This document shows, one piece after another, positions 43,734 through 52,652 of a stretch of DNA of 64,000 nt. The notes beneath the pieces were generated by a model. The model was not told where the DNA came from, searched no databases, and worked only from the letters and a program-made list of their open reading frames with translations. Positions within the stretch are counted from its first letter, which is position 1. Each line of letters begins with the position of its first letter. The position numbers were made by a program, and so were the translations under genes. The DNA is taken from the NCBI RefSeq assembly GCF_030269905.1, contig NZ_BSVC01000009.1:124001-188000 (forward strand), given 5' to 3'. Origin of the DNA: Pelosinus sp. IPA-1 (GTDB lineage Bacteria > Bacillota > Negativicutes > DSM-13327).

Positions 43734-43773
43734 ATGGAGGAGTCTGCAACAAGACTTCTCCATGATTTTTTTT
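43734..43773 (+). terminator. Leader terminator (possible attenuator) before the antiporter gene
   Basis: ATGGAGGAGTC and GACTTCTCCAT (one G-T pair) with a short loop and T8 at 43766-43773. It lies after the promoter and directly before the AGAAGGAGGG ribosome site (43774-43783). No gene upstream on the plus strand needs a terminator, so it looks like a conditional leader terminator. Confidence 0.7.
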
Positions 43774-43789
43774 AGAAGGAGGGTATTTT

Positions 43790-45070
43790 ATGAATCCAGC
43801 ATTGTCCTTTTATGGTGCCATCACGATCTTCATCCTTGTCTATGCCATGATCATCCTAGAAAAGTTTAATCGTACAGTGATCGCCATGATCGGTGGTCTA
43901 GTTATGATACTTGTAGGTTTTTTGAGCCAGGAAGTAGCGATCAAAGATGATATTGATTTTAACACGTTAGGATTACTTATTGGAATGATGATTTTGGTGT
44001 CCATTACGCGTCGCAGTGGTATTTTTGAGGCGATTGCAATCTGGGCAGTACAAATAACAAAAGGCTATCCTATTTCCTTACTGGCATTACTTTCTATCAT
44101 TACTGCCGTTGCTTCCGCATTATTAGATAATGTTACTACAGTACTACTCATCGTACCAGTTACCCTAACATTAACAGAACGTCTCAATATAAATCCTATG
44201 CCTTTACTTATTACCGAAATACTCACCTCTAATATTGGAGGTACTGCCACCTTAATCGGTGATCCTCCTAATATTATGATAGGCAGCGCCATTCACCTAA
44301 CCTTTACCGACTTTATTCTTCACTTGGCTCCTATTGCCTTTTTGATCTTACTAGTTACCATTCTTCTTTTGCTGCTATTTTATCGCAAACAATTACAGGT
44401 CGAAGAAGAACACCGTTTGCAAGTATTAACCTTATCTTCTAAAGAACAGATTAAAGATTGGTTACTATTGAAACAATCCCTATTTGTACTCACTCTTACT
44501 TTAATTGGCTTTCTGCTTCATGGTACGCTGCATCTAGAATCTGCAACCATTGCAATGACAGGGGCCATGCTACTTATGTTAGTTAGCCAGGAAGAGCCAG
44601 AAGATATTTTACTACATGTAGAATGGCCTACCGTCTTTTTCTTTACAGGACTTTTTATCTTAGTAGGTGGTCTTAAATCAACAGGCGTTATTAAAACCTT
44701 AGCCCAGTGGGCCTTAGCTTTCACAGGCGGCCAAATTGAATTAACAGCTTATTTAATCATTTGGCTTTCGGCTATCGCTTCCGCGTTTATTGATAACATA
44801 CCCTTTGTTGCTACTATGATCCCTATGTTACAAGAAATGAGCGCCATCTCAGGCGCTCAGATGGAACCCGTTTGGTGGTCACTGGCTCTTGGTGCTTGCC
44901 TTGGAGGTAATGGAACCTTAATTGGGGCTTCTGCCAATGTCATCGTGGCTGGTATTGCAGAAAAAAATGGTTATCCCATCTCTTTTCGCCACTTTTTATT
45001 CGTCGCTTTCCCCTTCATGATCTTATCTATTATCATGGCTCATATTTATATTTACCTACGATATTTCTAG
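43790..45070 (+). CDS. ArsB/NhaD-like ion transporter (CitMHS family)
   Basis: 426 residues, about eleven hydrophobic segments in two repeats. Motifs NVTTVLLIVPVTLTL, NIGGTATLIGDPPNIMIGSAI and, in the second half, DNIPFVATMIPML and GGNGTLIGASANVIV define the ion-transporter superfamily that contains ArsB, NhaD and Pink-eyed-dilution proteins. The substrate is not certain. It has its own promoter and a leader terminator. Confidence 0.85.
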   Translation: MNPALSFYGAITIFILVYAMIILEKFNRTVIAMIGGLVMILVGFLSQEVAIKDDIDFNTLGLLIGMMILVSITRRSGIFEAIAIWAVQITKGYPISLLALLSIITAVASALLDNVTTVLLIVPVTLTLTERLNINPMPLLITEILTSNIGGTATLIGDPPNIMIGSAIHLTFTDFILHLAPIAFLILLVTILLLLLFYRKQLQVEEEHRLQVLTLSSKEQIKDWLLLKQSLFVLTLTLIGFLLHGTLHLESATIAMTGAMLLMLVSQEEPEDILLHVEWPTVFFFTGLFILVGGLKSTGVIKTLAQWALAFTGGQIELTAYLIIWLSAIASAFIDNIPFVATMIPMLQEMSAISGAQMEPVWWSLALGACLGGNGTLIGASANVIVAGIAEKNGYPISFRHFLFVAFPFMILSIIMAHIYIYLRYF

Positions 45071-45073
45071 TAT

Positions 45074-46411
45074 CTACATTTTACCTAATTTGCGAAGCTC
45101 CCAGAATAAGAATATACCTGTCAATAAAGCAGAAGAAAGATCAGCGATTGGGCTAGCCATCCAAGCTCCCTTGAGCCCTAATACTTTTGGTAAAAAATAC
45201 AATAGGGGAATAAGTATAATTAACTGTCTCGACATACTAAGCACAATGGAGTAACCTGCTTTACCAACAGCTTGGAAGTAATTCGCCCCAATAATTTGAA
45301 AACCAATCACTGGCAGCATGCATAAATTAATCCGCATGGCTTCAGAACCAATAGCAATCAGTTCAGGGTTATCATTAAACAACATAATAATTTGTTTATC
45401 AAACACTTGAATGATTATAAAGCCCACAGTTGAAAGCAAAGTTGCAGCCCATATACCTATTTTTAAAGCCTTCATAACCCTTCCATAGTTACCCGCTCCA
45501 TAGTTATATCCAATAATTGGCTGTAACCCCTGACTGATTCCAAAAATAGGCATAAGCATAAGCATTGCCATTCGGTTAATAATGCCAATGGAAGCAATGG
45601 CTAATTCTCCACTATATTTTAATAAGGTAAAGTTAAATAAAACTGTCACTAAACTAGCAGCGATCTGCATTAAGAAAGGTGACATACCAATCTTAAAAAT
45701 ATTAATCACAATTCTTTTTTCTAATCTAAGATTGACAGAATGTAATTTCAGCAAACTTTTCTTTCCCAAAAAATAAACTAATACCCACAAAGCCGATACC
45801 CCTTGAGACATTATTGTCGCCAAAGCAGATCCGCTGATTCCCAGATTAAAAACAAAAATAAATAAAGGATTTAACAAGGTATTAAGCACTGCTGAAATAA
45901 GAACGGTAGACATGGCCATTTTAGGATTTCCCTCAGCCCGCACAATATTATTCAAACCAAAACCTACATACATAAAAGCACTACCAAGAACTATAATCCT
46001 AGTGAAGTCCCTCGCATAGGGCAACACCGCCGGTTCAGCACCTAAACTACTTAATATCGGATCTAGAAATAATAGTATACAGGCTGTGAAAGCTATGGAG
46101 AGTATCATGGACAGAGTAAAAGCATTGCCTAGTATTTTTTCGGCTTCTTGTTGTTTTTGTTCGCCAATTCTAAGAGAAACGGTAGCAGCCGCCCCTACAC
46201 CTACTAACATACCAAAGCCCATTAAAACCGTCATAATGGGAAAAGCGATAGTCACTGCGGCGAGACCAACTTCACCCACGCCACGACCAACAAAAATGCT
46301 ATCAATTACATTATAAAAAGCATTTACTACCATTCCCGTAATGGCTGGTAGGGAAAATTGCCAAAGTAATGTTGAAATTTTCTCTTCCCCTAATGATTTT
46401 GAACGGTCCAT
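45074..46411 (-). CDS. MATE-family efflux transporter
   Basis: 445 residues, twelve hydrophobic segments. LPAITGMVVNAFYNVIDSIFVGRGVGEVGLAAVTIAFPI and NNIVRAEGNPKMAM are MATE (NorM/DinF-like) signatures. Cation- or proton-driven export of small organic cations is known for the family. Three bases from the convergent antiporter stop, so their transcripts must overlap. Confidence 0.9.
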   Translation of the reverse strand: MDRSKSLGEEKISTLLWQFSLPAITGMVVNAFYNVIDSIFVGRGVGEVGLAAVTIAFPIMTVLMGFGMLVGVGAAATVSLRIGEQKQQEAEKILGNAFTLSMILSIAFTACILLFLDPILSSLGAEPAVLPYARDFTRIIVLGSAFMYVGFGLNNIVRAEGNPKMAMSTVLISAVLNTLLNPLFIFVFNLGISGSALATIMSQGVSALWVLVYFLGKKSLLKLHSVNLRLEKRIVINIFKIGMSPFLMQIAASLVTVLFNFTLLKYSGELAIASIGIINRMAMLMLMPIFGISQGLQPIIGYNYGAGNYGRVMKALKIGIWAATLLSTVGFIIIQVFDKQIIMLFNDNPELIAIGSEAMRINLCMLPVIGFQIIGANYFQAVGKAGYSIVLSMSRQLIILIPLLYFLPKVLGLKGAWMASPIADLSSALLTGIFLFWELRKLGKM

Positions 46412-46539
46412 AGTCCCTCCATTTTTAAAATTGATCTATTTTATTATACCATTAATTCTCAAACATCATTCCTTTTTCCCCATGGACCGCTACTACTTAC
46501 ATTGGGTTTTGTCTTTTTAAAACTCACTTTTTTATTAGC

Positions 46540-46580
46540 CAAAAGGTGAATGCTATAGCTTGCTAGCATTCACCTTTTTC
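46540..46580 (-). terminator. Terminator of the guanylate-kinase-like gene
   Basis: AAAAGGTGAATGCT / AGCATTCACCTTTTT stem with a short loop. Confidence 0.85.
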
Positions 46581-46588
46581 ATAGCTAA

Positions 46589-47122
46589 TTATGTAGTTTG
46601 TTCCTTACTTTTGTACTCACGACAAATTTCTAAAATTTGAGTGCAGGCTTCATCTAATTGGCCATCATAATTACGAACGATATAATCACAATCCTCTGCA
46701 CATTTAGAATCTAATTGTATCTGTTCTAGAATTTTTCTTTGTTGTTCTTTATCACTTTGAATCGGTAAGCGTTTTTCCAGCTGATACATTGGACAATCAA
46801 TATATACAGTGACGGCAAAAGGAATGCGGTGTTTAATTTGCTGCGCACCATTCCAATCTAAGGTTACTACACAGTCTTGTGTTTTTGCTTTCTCGACTTC
46901 TTCGCGGCTAAGACCAAAAAAAGAGTTTTTATATAATACACTTTCCACTATATCAACTTTTTTAAAGTCCTCTTTTTTCACAAAATAATACGCATCCTCA
47001 GGTTCACCGATTTTTCTTGCCCGGGTTGTATGAGAGCGAAGTCTATGCATACTAGCGGTTTCTAATCTCTTCTCTATGGTTGTTTTTCCACATCCATTTG
47101 CGCCAAGTAAAACAATCAACAT
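46589..47122 (-). CDS. Guanylate-kinase-like P-loop protein
   Basis: 177 residues. MLIVLLGANGCGKTTIEKRL (Walker A), RLRSHTTRARKIGEPEDAYYFV (the Ser-x-Thr-Arg-x-x-Arg GMP site of guanylate kinases, with a conserved glycine and Tyr), and SVLYKNSFFGLSREEVEKA. It is shorter than usual gmk (about 190-205) and has no clear lid Arg motif except KRLPIQSD. A GMP kinase role is possible; with tmk upstream it may be a specialised nucleotide kinase. Directly follows the TMP-kinase-like gene by 32 bp. Confidence 0.72.
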   Translation of the reverse strand: MLIVLLGANGCGKTTIEKRLETASMHRLRSHTTRARKIGEPEDAYYFVKKEDFKKVDIVESVLYKNSFFGLSREEVEKAKTQDCVVTLDWNGAQQIKHRIPFAVTVYIDCPMYQLEKRLPIQSDKEQQRKILEQIQLDSKCAEDCDYIVRNYDGQLDEACTQILEICREYKSKEQTT

Positions 47123-47154
47123 ATGGCCTTACCCCCTATCCTATATATTGTCTA

Positions 47155-47841
47155 CTATACCATACTACTAGCCAATATATCCTGTACCTTTTGGTATACT
47201 TCTTCATGGATTTGTGCCACAGTTTTAAGTTTTTCATCTTCAATACATTGGATTTTATGCCATTGATACTTTTGTGCGATAGCGCAGTAATTAAAATAAC
47301 AGTGCTCTAAGTATTTTTCATCTCTTTCATGAATGTCTGCTTTTTCCTGCCCTTGTTGTTTTGCCCTCTCCTGCCTAAGGATAAGACTATATGCTGGCGG
47401 CATATCAAGAAACATAACTGCATCAGGAATCGGTAAACCAAATTTAATAAATTCCAGGTCCCATAGCCAATCTAGAAAAGCATCCTTTTCCTGCTCATCA
47501 ATAATTTTTACCGCCTGATGAACCATATTAGACGTAGTATAACGGTCCGCAATGATAATACCACCCCGACGATAAAACTCTCCCCAATCCTGCTTATAAG
47601 ACGCATAGCGATCTACAGCATAAAAACTTGATGCAGCATATGGATTCACTGCATCTGGACTATCACCAAACTCGCCATTTAAGTACATTTTAATCAAAGC
47701 AGAAGATTTGCTTTGATAATCAGGGAATGTCACTTTGCGGACACTTTTCCCCTCGGACACCAAGCGATTGTACAATTTTTCAGTCTGTGTTGCTTTGCCA
47801 CAACCATCTCCAGCTTCAATAATAATCAATTTACCATTCAT
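47155..47841 (-). CDS. tmk: Thymidylate kinase (clostridial-type variant)
   Basis: 228 residues. P-loop EAGDGCGKATQTEKL (Ala in place of the usual Ser/Thr after GK), FPDY, DRYASYK and IIADRYTTSN motifs; LIDx-type Arg lid replaced by QERAKQQGQEKADIHE. The family phosphorylates dTMP to dTDP. Position before yaaR in Bacillus agrees. The protein belongs to the long variant seen in clostridial relatives; function is inferred. Confidence 0.82.
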   Translation of the reverse strand: MNGKLIIIEAGDGCGKATQTEKLYNRLVSEGKSVRKVTFPDYQSKSSALIKMYLNGEFGDSPDAVNPYAASSFYAVDRYASYKQDWGEFYRRGGIIIADRYTTSNMVHQAVKIIDEQEKDAFLDWLWDLEFIKFGLPIPDAVMFLDMPPAYSLILRQERAKQQGQEKADIHERDEKYLEHCYFNYCAIAQKYQWHKIQCIEDEKLKTVAQIHEEVYQKVQDILASSMV

Positions 47842-49311
47842 TTAATCCACCACTTTAATCGTTTTTAGCGTATAATCTTCAGGCCCTGATACGTGCATGC
47901 CACCTTGTTGCAGTAATTGACAGTAATCAATAATTTCCTGAGTAATCCTTTCCCCTGGACAAAGCAAGGGGATCCCTGGAGGATAAAAGGTAATAATCTC
48001 TGCACAGACCATACCTACGGATTGAGTAAAATCTACCATGCAAGTGTTTCCGAATAAAGCATCACGAGGCGATAACACCCCCTGTGGCGCTGTAGGATAA
48101 GGAGCTTTGATACATTTCTCTACTAATGAAAAGTCGTAAGGTTTTGCATGCTTTTCTGCCATATCCTTCAAAGCTGTCACCAATGCATTTACTTCGTACT
48201 CCCCATCCCCTAAGGTAATTAAAAAAAGAATATTATATAAATCCGATAATTCAGCTTGTATTTTGTATTCATGGCGTAGTATCCGCTCAGCTTCACCGCC
48301 AGTTAAGCCTAAACCTTTCACGGTAACAGTAATCTTCGTTGGATCTAAATCAAAAACACCTGGTTCCCCAACCTTTTCAGAACCAAAACAATATAAACCA
48401 GGGATTTTATTAATTTCCGCCCTTGTCCAATTGGCTAAGTCAATTGCCTTTTCTATCAATTGAGGCCCTTCTAAAGCCATCTGCATTCGTGCTACATCCA
48501 ACGATGCCAACATAATATAATTGGGACTTGTCGATTGAGTTAGCTGCAGCATTGCCTTTAAATGGGGAACCCGTACACGTCCTTCTCGGCAATGAACTAA
48601 AGAACATTGGGTTAGGGCACCAATAATCTTGTGGCTGCTCTGAGCACAAATATCTGCCCCCGCATCTAAAGCTTGTATCGGTAAACGTCTGCTAAAACGA
48701 AGATGAGGACCGTGTGCCTCGTCTACCAATACTACCATATTATTTCGATGTACAAGGCTTACAATCCTTTCTAAATCCGTAGCTACACCATAGTAAGTAG
48801 GGTTTATTACCAATACCCCCTTTGCATCAGGGTGTTCAAGCACCGCTGCTTCAACCATTTCCGGCGTAACCCCCATAGCAAGCCCCAGCTCATTGTCAAC
48901 TTCTGGCTGTATAAATATAGGAATTGCACCGCTTAATATAATTCCGCCAATGATAGAACGGTGAGCATTACGGGGTACGATAATCTTCTCACCAGGACCT
49001 GCAACGGCCAAAATCATGGCATAAATACCTCCGGTAGTACCATTAATAACAAAAAAACTATGATCAGCACCATATAACTGTGCTGTTAAATCTTGCGCAT
49101 CTTTTATACAACCATGAGGTTCATGGAAATCGTCCAATTCTTCCATTAAAGCCAAATCTAGAGCTAAAGCATTTTTGCCAATTAGTTTTTCTAATGCAAC
49201 GTGCATACCTTTGCCTTGTTTATGCCCTGGTGTATGAAAAGGAATGACTTCCTCTTTAACATAATGTTGCATCGCCGCTAGTAAGGGTGTATCCGTTTGC
49301 CTTAAACGCAA
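47842..49311 (-). CDS. Aminotransferase-fold (Orn/Lys/Arg) decarboxylase
   Basis: 489 residues, PLP enzyme of the Orn/Lys/Arg decarboxylase family (YaaO/SpeA type). HTPGHKQGKG near the start, NGTTGGIYAMILA, VLVDEAHGPHL and QSSHKIIGALTQ (PLP-lysine) are visible; the C-terminal domain with PPGIPLLCPGE is typical. Start is TTG 49309-49311 after GGGAGG. Substrate (Arg, Lys or Orn) not assigned. It is one base from tmk, so co-transcribed. Confidence 0.9.
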   Translation of the reverse strand: MRLRQTDTPLLAAMQHYVKEEVIPFHTPGHKQGKGMHVALEKLIGKNALALDLALMEELDDFHEPHGCIKDAQDLTAQLYGADHSFFVINGTTGGIYAMILAVAGPGEKIIVPRNAHRSIIGGIILSGAIPIFIQPEVDNELGLAMGVTPEMVEAAVLEHPDAKGVLVINPTYYGVATDLERIVSLVHRNNMVVLVDEAHGPHLRFSRRLPIQALDAGADICAQSSHKIIGALTQCSLVHCREGRVRVPHLKAMLQLTQSTSPNYIMLASLDVARMQMALEGPQLIEKAIDLANWTRAEINKIPGLYCFGSEKVGEPGVFDLDPTKITVTVKGLGLTGGEAERILRHEYKIQAELSDLYNILFLITLGDGEYEVNALVTALKDMAEKHAKPYDFSLVEKCIKAPYPTAPQGVLSPRDALFGNTCMVDFTQSVGMVCAEIITFYPPGIPLLCPGERITQEIIDYCQLLQQGGMHVSGPEDYTLKTIKVVD

Positions 49312-49393
49312 CTATCTCGCCTCCCTTAAATAGGTAATTTTCCACCTGCATATTATACCCATTTAGCGTGAAAAATGACAGGTAAGCTGAAAT

Positions 49394-51193
49394 CTAATTT
49401 AGTTTACTCCTTTTATTCCTTAATTTATCTTCATACATACTTTTATCAGCTTCTTTAAACAGCTCTTGTATATCTAAGTTCTGTCCTGTCTGGACAGCCC
49501 AGCCAATTGAAATGCGCACGACTTTCCCTTCCATAGCCCTATCTAGTTGACACTCTTTCAATTTCCCCTCAATTCCTTGGCTCACTTTTTCTACAACTAG
49601 AGAATCTGCCTCCGGCAATAAAATTACGAATTCATCGCCACCAATACGAGCCACCCTATCTCCTATACGGCAAGCTCGACGTAAGGCAGTTGCTGCGGCA
49701 ACAATCAATGCATCCCCGAAAGCATGTCCTAATGTATCGTTAACAATTTTTAGCCCATCAACATCACAAACAATGATGCCTACCGACTTGTAATGTCTCG
49801 ATGAAATACGCTGCATTTCTTCTTCAAAATAGGTACGATTATAAAGACCTGTAAGAGAATCATGCATACTCATATAGCGTAATTTTTCTTCCATAAGCTT
49901 ACGCTCAGTAATTTCCTCCTGGGCTTGTTTATAAAGCACTGCATTATCATAGGCAACAGAAGCTAAGCCAATAAAACGTTCTAACAAGAATTTTTGCTCC
50001 TGGGTACATTCCCAACCTGGCTCGTTAATGTAAATATAAATGACACCAACAACTCTTTTATCCGAAAATAGAGGCATTCCAATAAAAACTCCACCACTTT
50101 CCATATTGTGGCTAGATCTAGAATTTGTCCTTTTCTGATAATCATTTATGATAATGGTCTCACCCGTGTTAAATACCTCACCAAGAAGGCCCTCATCTTT
50201 ATACCGAATTTCGCCTAGATTATCTTCTTCCTTTCCAACGGCAAACTTAAGCTCGGCCTCTACATTACCAGGTTTTAGAAGATACAAACTGCCACTTGCA
50301 TTATCAAACAATTTCACAGCCTGAGTCACGATCATAGCCAACACATCATCAAGATCTAAACGATTTAATAGTTGCAGTGATACTTCATTTAATGCTAGTA
50401 AATATTGATTTTGTAAACTTAGTTGAGCATCCATTGCCTTGCGGTCTGTAATATCAATGACAATTCCGATAATACTCTTGATGTTCCGTTCTTCATCGTA
50501 TACCACGGATGCAGATAATCGAGCCCAAAAAATAGTTTTATCTTTTCTAATATAGCGCCGTTCTATATGATATTCCTGCTTCTTATTCTTAATCATTTTT
50601 TTTACTTGCTTTCTCATAACTGATTTATCATCAGGATGTGTTACCTGTTCTAAGGTAATATTATATAACTCTTCCATGGAATATCCTAACATCTCTACAA
50701 GTTTTTGATTGGCATAAATACAGTGACCACGATCATTCAGCATTCCAATTCCGACTACAGCATTGCTTAAGATACCTTGCAATTTCTCTTCACTTTTCCC
50801 TAATGCGATCTCCGCCTGCCTTGCGAGTAAAATCCTTTTTATACGATACTTCAAGACGTTCCAGTACACAGGTTTTGTTAAATACTCACCGGCTCCCGCT
50901 ACAAAGGCCCGCTCTACAGCTTCTTCATTATCATAAGCAGTAATTAAAATAATGGGGGTTTTGCTTCTTTTTCTTTCTTGCTGCAAATATTCACATACAG
51001 CATAGCCATCCACCTCTGGCATAATTCCGTCCAGGATGAGCAAATCAGGCCCAATTTTGTCAAACATCTCAAGAGCTTCTCTACCGTTCGCAGCTTCGTA
51101 AACCTTATAGCCCCAAGAGATAAGGTTGTTCCGTAATATTTGACGTTCCAATTTACTATCGTCGGCAATTAGAATTTTAAATTGATGATTCAT
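49394..51193 (-). CDS. Response regulator with PAS, GAF and GGDEF domains (diguanylate cyclase)
   Basis: About 600 residues: receiver domain (about 5-120, phospho-Asp in LLILDGIMPEVDGYAV, Lys in YLTKPVYW), PAS (about 140-260, GMLNDRGHCIYANQKLVEMLGYSMEEL), GAF (about 285-425), GGDEF (about 440-600, IGGDEFVILLPEA). With SDSLTGLYNRTYF seen as HDSLTGLYNRTYF, the cyclase site is intact, so it makes c-di-GMP. Start MNHQFKILIADDSKLER at ATG 51191-51193; ATG codons nine and eleven residues upstream are also possible. No EAL domain. Confidence 0.9.
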   Translation of the reverse strand: MNHQFKILIADDSKLERQILRNNLISWGYKVYEAANGREALEMFDKIGPDLLILDGIMPEVDGYAVCEYLQQERKRSKTPIILITAYDNEEAVERAFVAGAGEYLTKPVYWNVLKYRIKRILLARQAEIALGKSEEKLQGILSNAVVGIGMLNDRGHCIYANQKLVEMLGYSMEELYNITLEQVTHPDDKSVMRKQVKKMIKNKKQEYHIERRYIRKDKTIFWARLSASVVYDEERNIKSIIGIVIDITDRKAMDAQLSLQNQYLLALNEVSLQLLNRLDLDDVLAMIVTQAVKLFDNASGSLYLLKPGNVEAELKFAVGKEEDNLGEIRYKDEGLLGEVFNTGETIIINDYQKRTNSRSSHNMESGGVFIGMPLFSDKRVVGVIYIYINEPGWECTQEQKFLLERFIGLASVAYDNAVLYKQAQEEITERKLMEEKLRYMSMHDSLTGLYNRTYFEEEMQRISSRHYKSVGIIVCDVDGLKIVNDTLGHAFGDALIVAAATALRRACRIGDRVARIGGDEFVILLPEADSLVVEKVSQGIEGKLKECQLDRAMEGKVVRISIGWAVQTGQNLDIQELFKEADKSMYEDKLRNKRSKLN

Positions 51194-51396
51194 GCCATCC
51201 ATCCCTTGTAATAAAATACTCTTCAATTAATAAGATTTTACGGTCTTATGACATATTATAATTGTTATATTATAACAAATACCCACATAAATCTACTATA
51301 ATCCATTCATAAGATGAATAAAAAATACAAACTAAAAACTACATTTTGTTAATTCAACGAAAAAAAAGTAATAGGAATATACTCTACGTATCCCTA

Positions 51397-52518
51397 CTAC
51401 TTTAAATTTACCTTAATAATAATCTTTGTACCTACAGTTAATTCTGATTTAATTGTTAGTTCACCATTCAAAAGGTTTACTCTTTCCTGCATACCTAGTA
51501 AACCAAAACTTTCACTACCAAAATTATCTACCATCTCAAAACCTTCGCCATTGTCTTCAATGGTAGCGAACAATAAATTTGAACGAAATTCTATCACAAG
51601 GGAAATTATACTCGCTTTGGCATGCTTCTCAACATTTGTAACGGCCTCTTGAAAAATTCGAAAAAGACCGGTTTCCACATAAGAATCCAACCTTCGTTCT
51701 GTACCCAATACTCTAACTTCAGAGATAATTCCACTTCGTTCTTTGACCGCATCTAAAAAACGCTTCATTGTCGGTATCAAACCCAAATCATCAAGGGTCA
51801 TCGGGCGTAAGTCGAAAATAATTTTTCTTGTTTCTTTTAAACAAACCCGCACCTGTTCCCGCAAATCCGTTATTTCTTTTTTAGCCCTAATTAAATCAAT
51901 ATCAATCAGCCGTTCACAAACTTCCGCACGGAAAACAATATTTGCCATAGCTTGTGCTGGGCCATCATGAATTTCTCGAGAAACTCTACGTCGTTCTTCC
52001 TCCTGGGCCTTAATTATCTTGGCCCCAAACACCTGGCTTTGTTGTAGAGATTCGATCTGCGTCACAACGCCGCCCATTTGCTCCCCTAAATACCCGAGCA
52101 CCGCTCCGACCTGGGTTGTTAATCCCTCTGCCTTCGCCACTGTATTTTTTAAAGAGCGTAATCTAACTTCCAGTTCATCTCGTTGACGCCGCAGATTTTG
52201 TTCTTGCGCTCTGGCTACAGCCAACTGAATTTGATAGCTTTTAGCATCATCATACACCGCTTTAATATCTTCTTCAGTAAATACGCTAAAATTACGACTT
52301 ACTTCCATTAACTTAAGTCTAGAACGCCGTTCCTTTTTTTCTAAATCATCTACTGTAAATATAATGCTAACGGTTTCTTGCTTGATACGTTCTACGTCCT
52401 TTTTTATATTTTCAACTTCATTGCGAGCAGCTTCGTAAATATCATAGATCTGCGTTTTCCCATTCTCGACAGCGGCAATTGTATTTTTAACAATTTTATC
52501 AAGAGTGTTCATGTCCAT
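51397..52518 (-). CDS. DegS-like sensor histidine kinase
   Basis: 373 residues, cytosolic. Long N-terminal coiled coil (about 10-160; many Glu/Lys/Gln), phospho-acceptor His in RRRVSREIHDGPAQAMAN, DHp KIIFDLRPMTLDDLGLIPT, and HATPase_c (about 275-373: FRIFQEAVTNVEKHAK, IEDNGEGF, SFGLLGMQERV). Same family as Bacillus DegS. No degU-like response regulator is adjacent; the downstream gene (171 bp further) has a receiver domain with a GGDEF output and may be its partner. Confidence 0.88.
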   Translation of the reverse strand: MDMNTLDKIVKNTIAAVENGKTQIYDIYEAARNEVENIKKDVERIKQETVSIIFTVDDLEKKERRSRLKLMEVSRNFSVFTEEDIKAVYDDAKSYQIQLAVARAQEQNLRRQRDELEVRLRSLKNTVAKAEGLTTQVGAVLGYLGEQMGGVVTQIESLQQSQVFGAKIIKAQEEERRRVSREIHDGPAQAMANIVFRAEVCERLIDIDLIRAKKEITDLREQVRVCLKETRKIIFDLRPMTLDDLGLIPTMKRFLDAVKERSGIISEVRVLGTERRLDSYVETGLFRIFQEAVTNVEKHAKASIISLVIEFRSNLLFATIEDNGEGFEMVDNFGSESFGLLGMQERVNLLNGELTIKSELTVGTKIIIKVNLK

Positions 52519-52604
52519 CTTTTTAATACATCCACCTTATCGATTCATTCCTCTTTCCAAATTCGACATTTTTTTAGTTTAACCTGTAATTACTAATTCT
52601 GCAA

Positions 52605-52639
52605 TAAAAAAATAAAAAAGGGATGCCGAAGGCATCCCA
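52605..52639 (-). terminator. Terminator of the lysine/ornithine decarboxylase gene
   Basis: GGGATGCC/GGCATCCC stem with GAA loop, and T6 on the minus strand. Confidence 0.88.
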
Positions 52640-52652
52640 TCTTCATTTTGAT

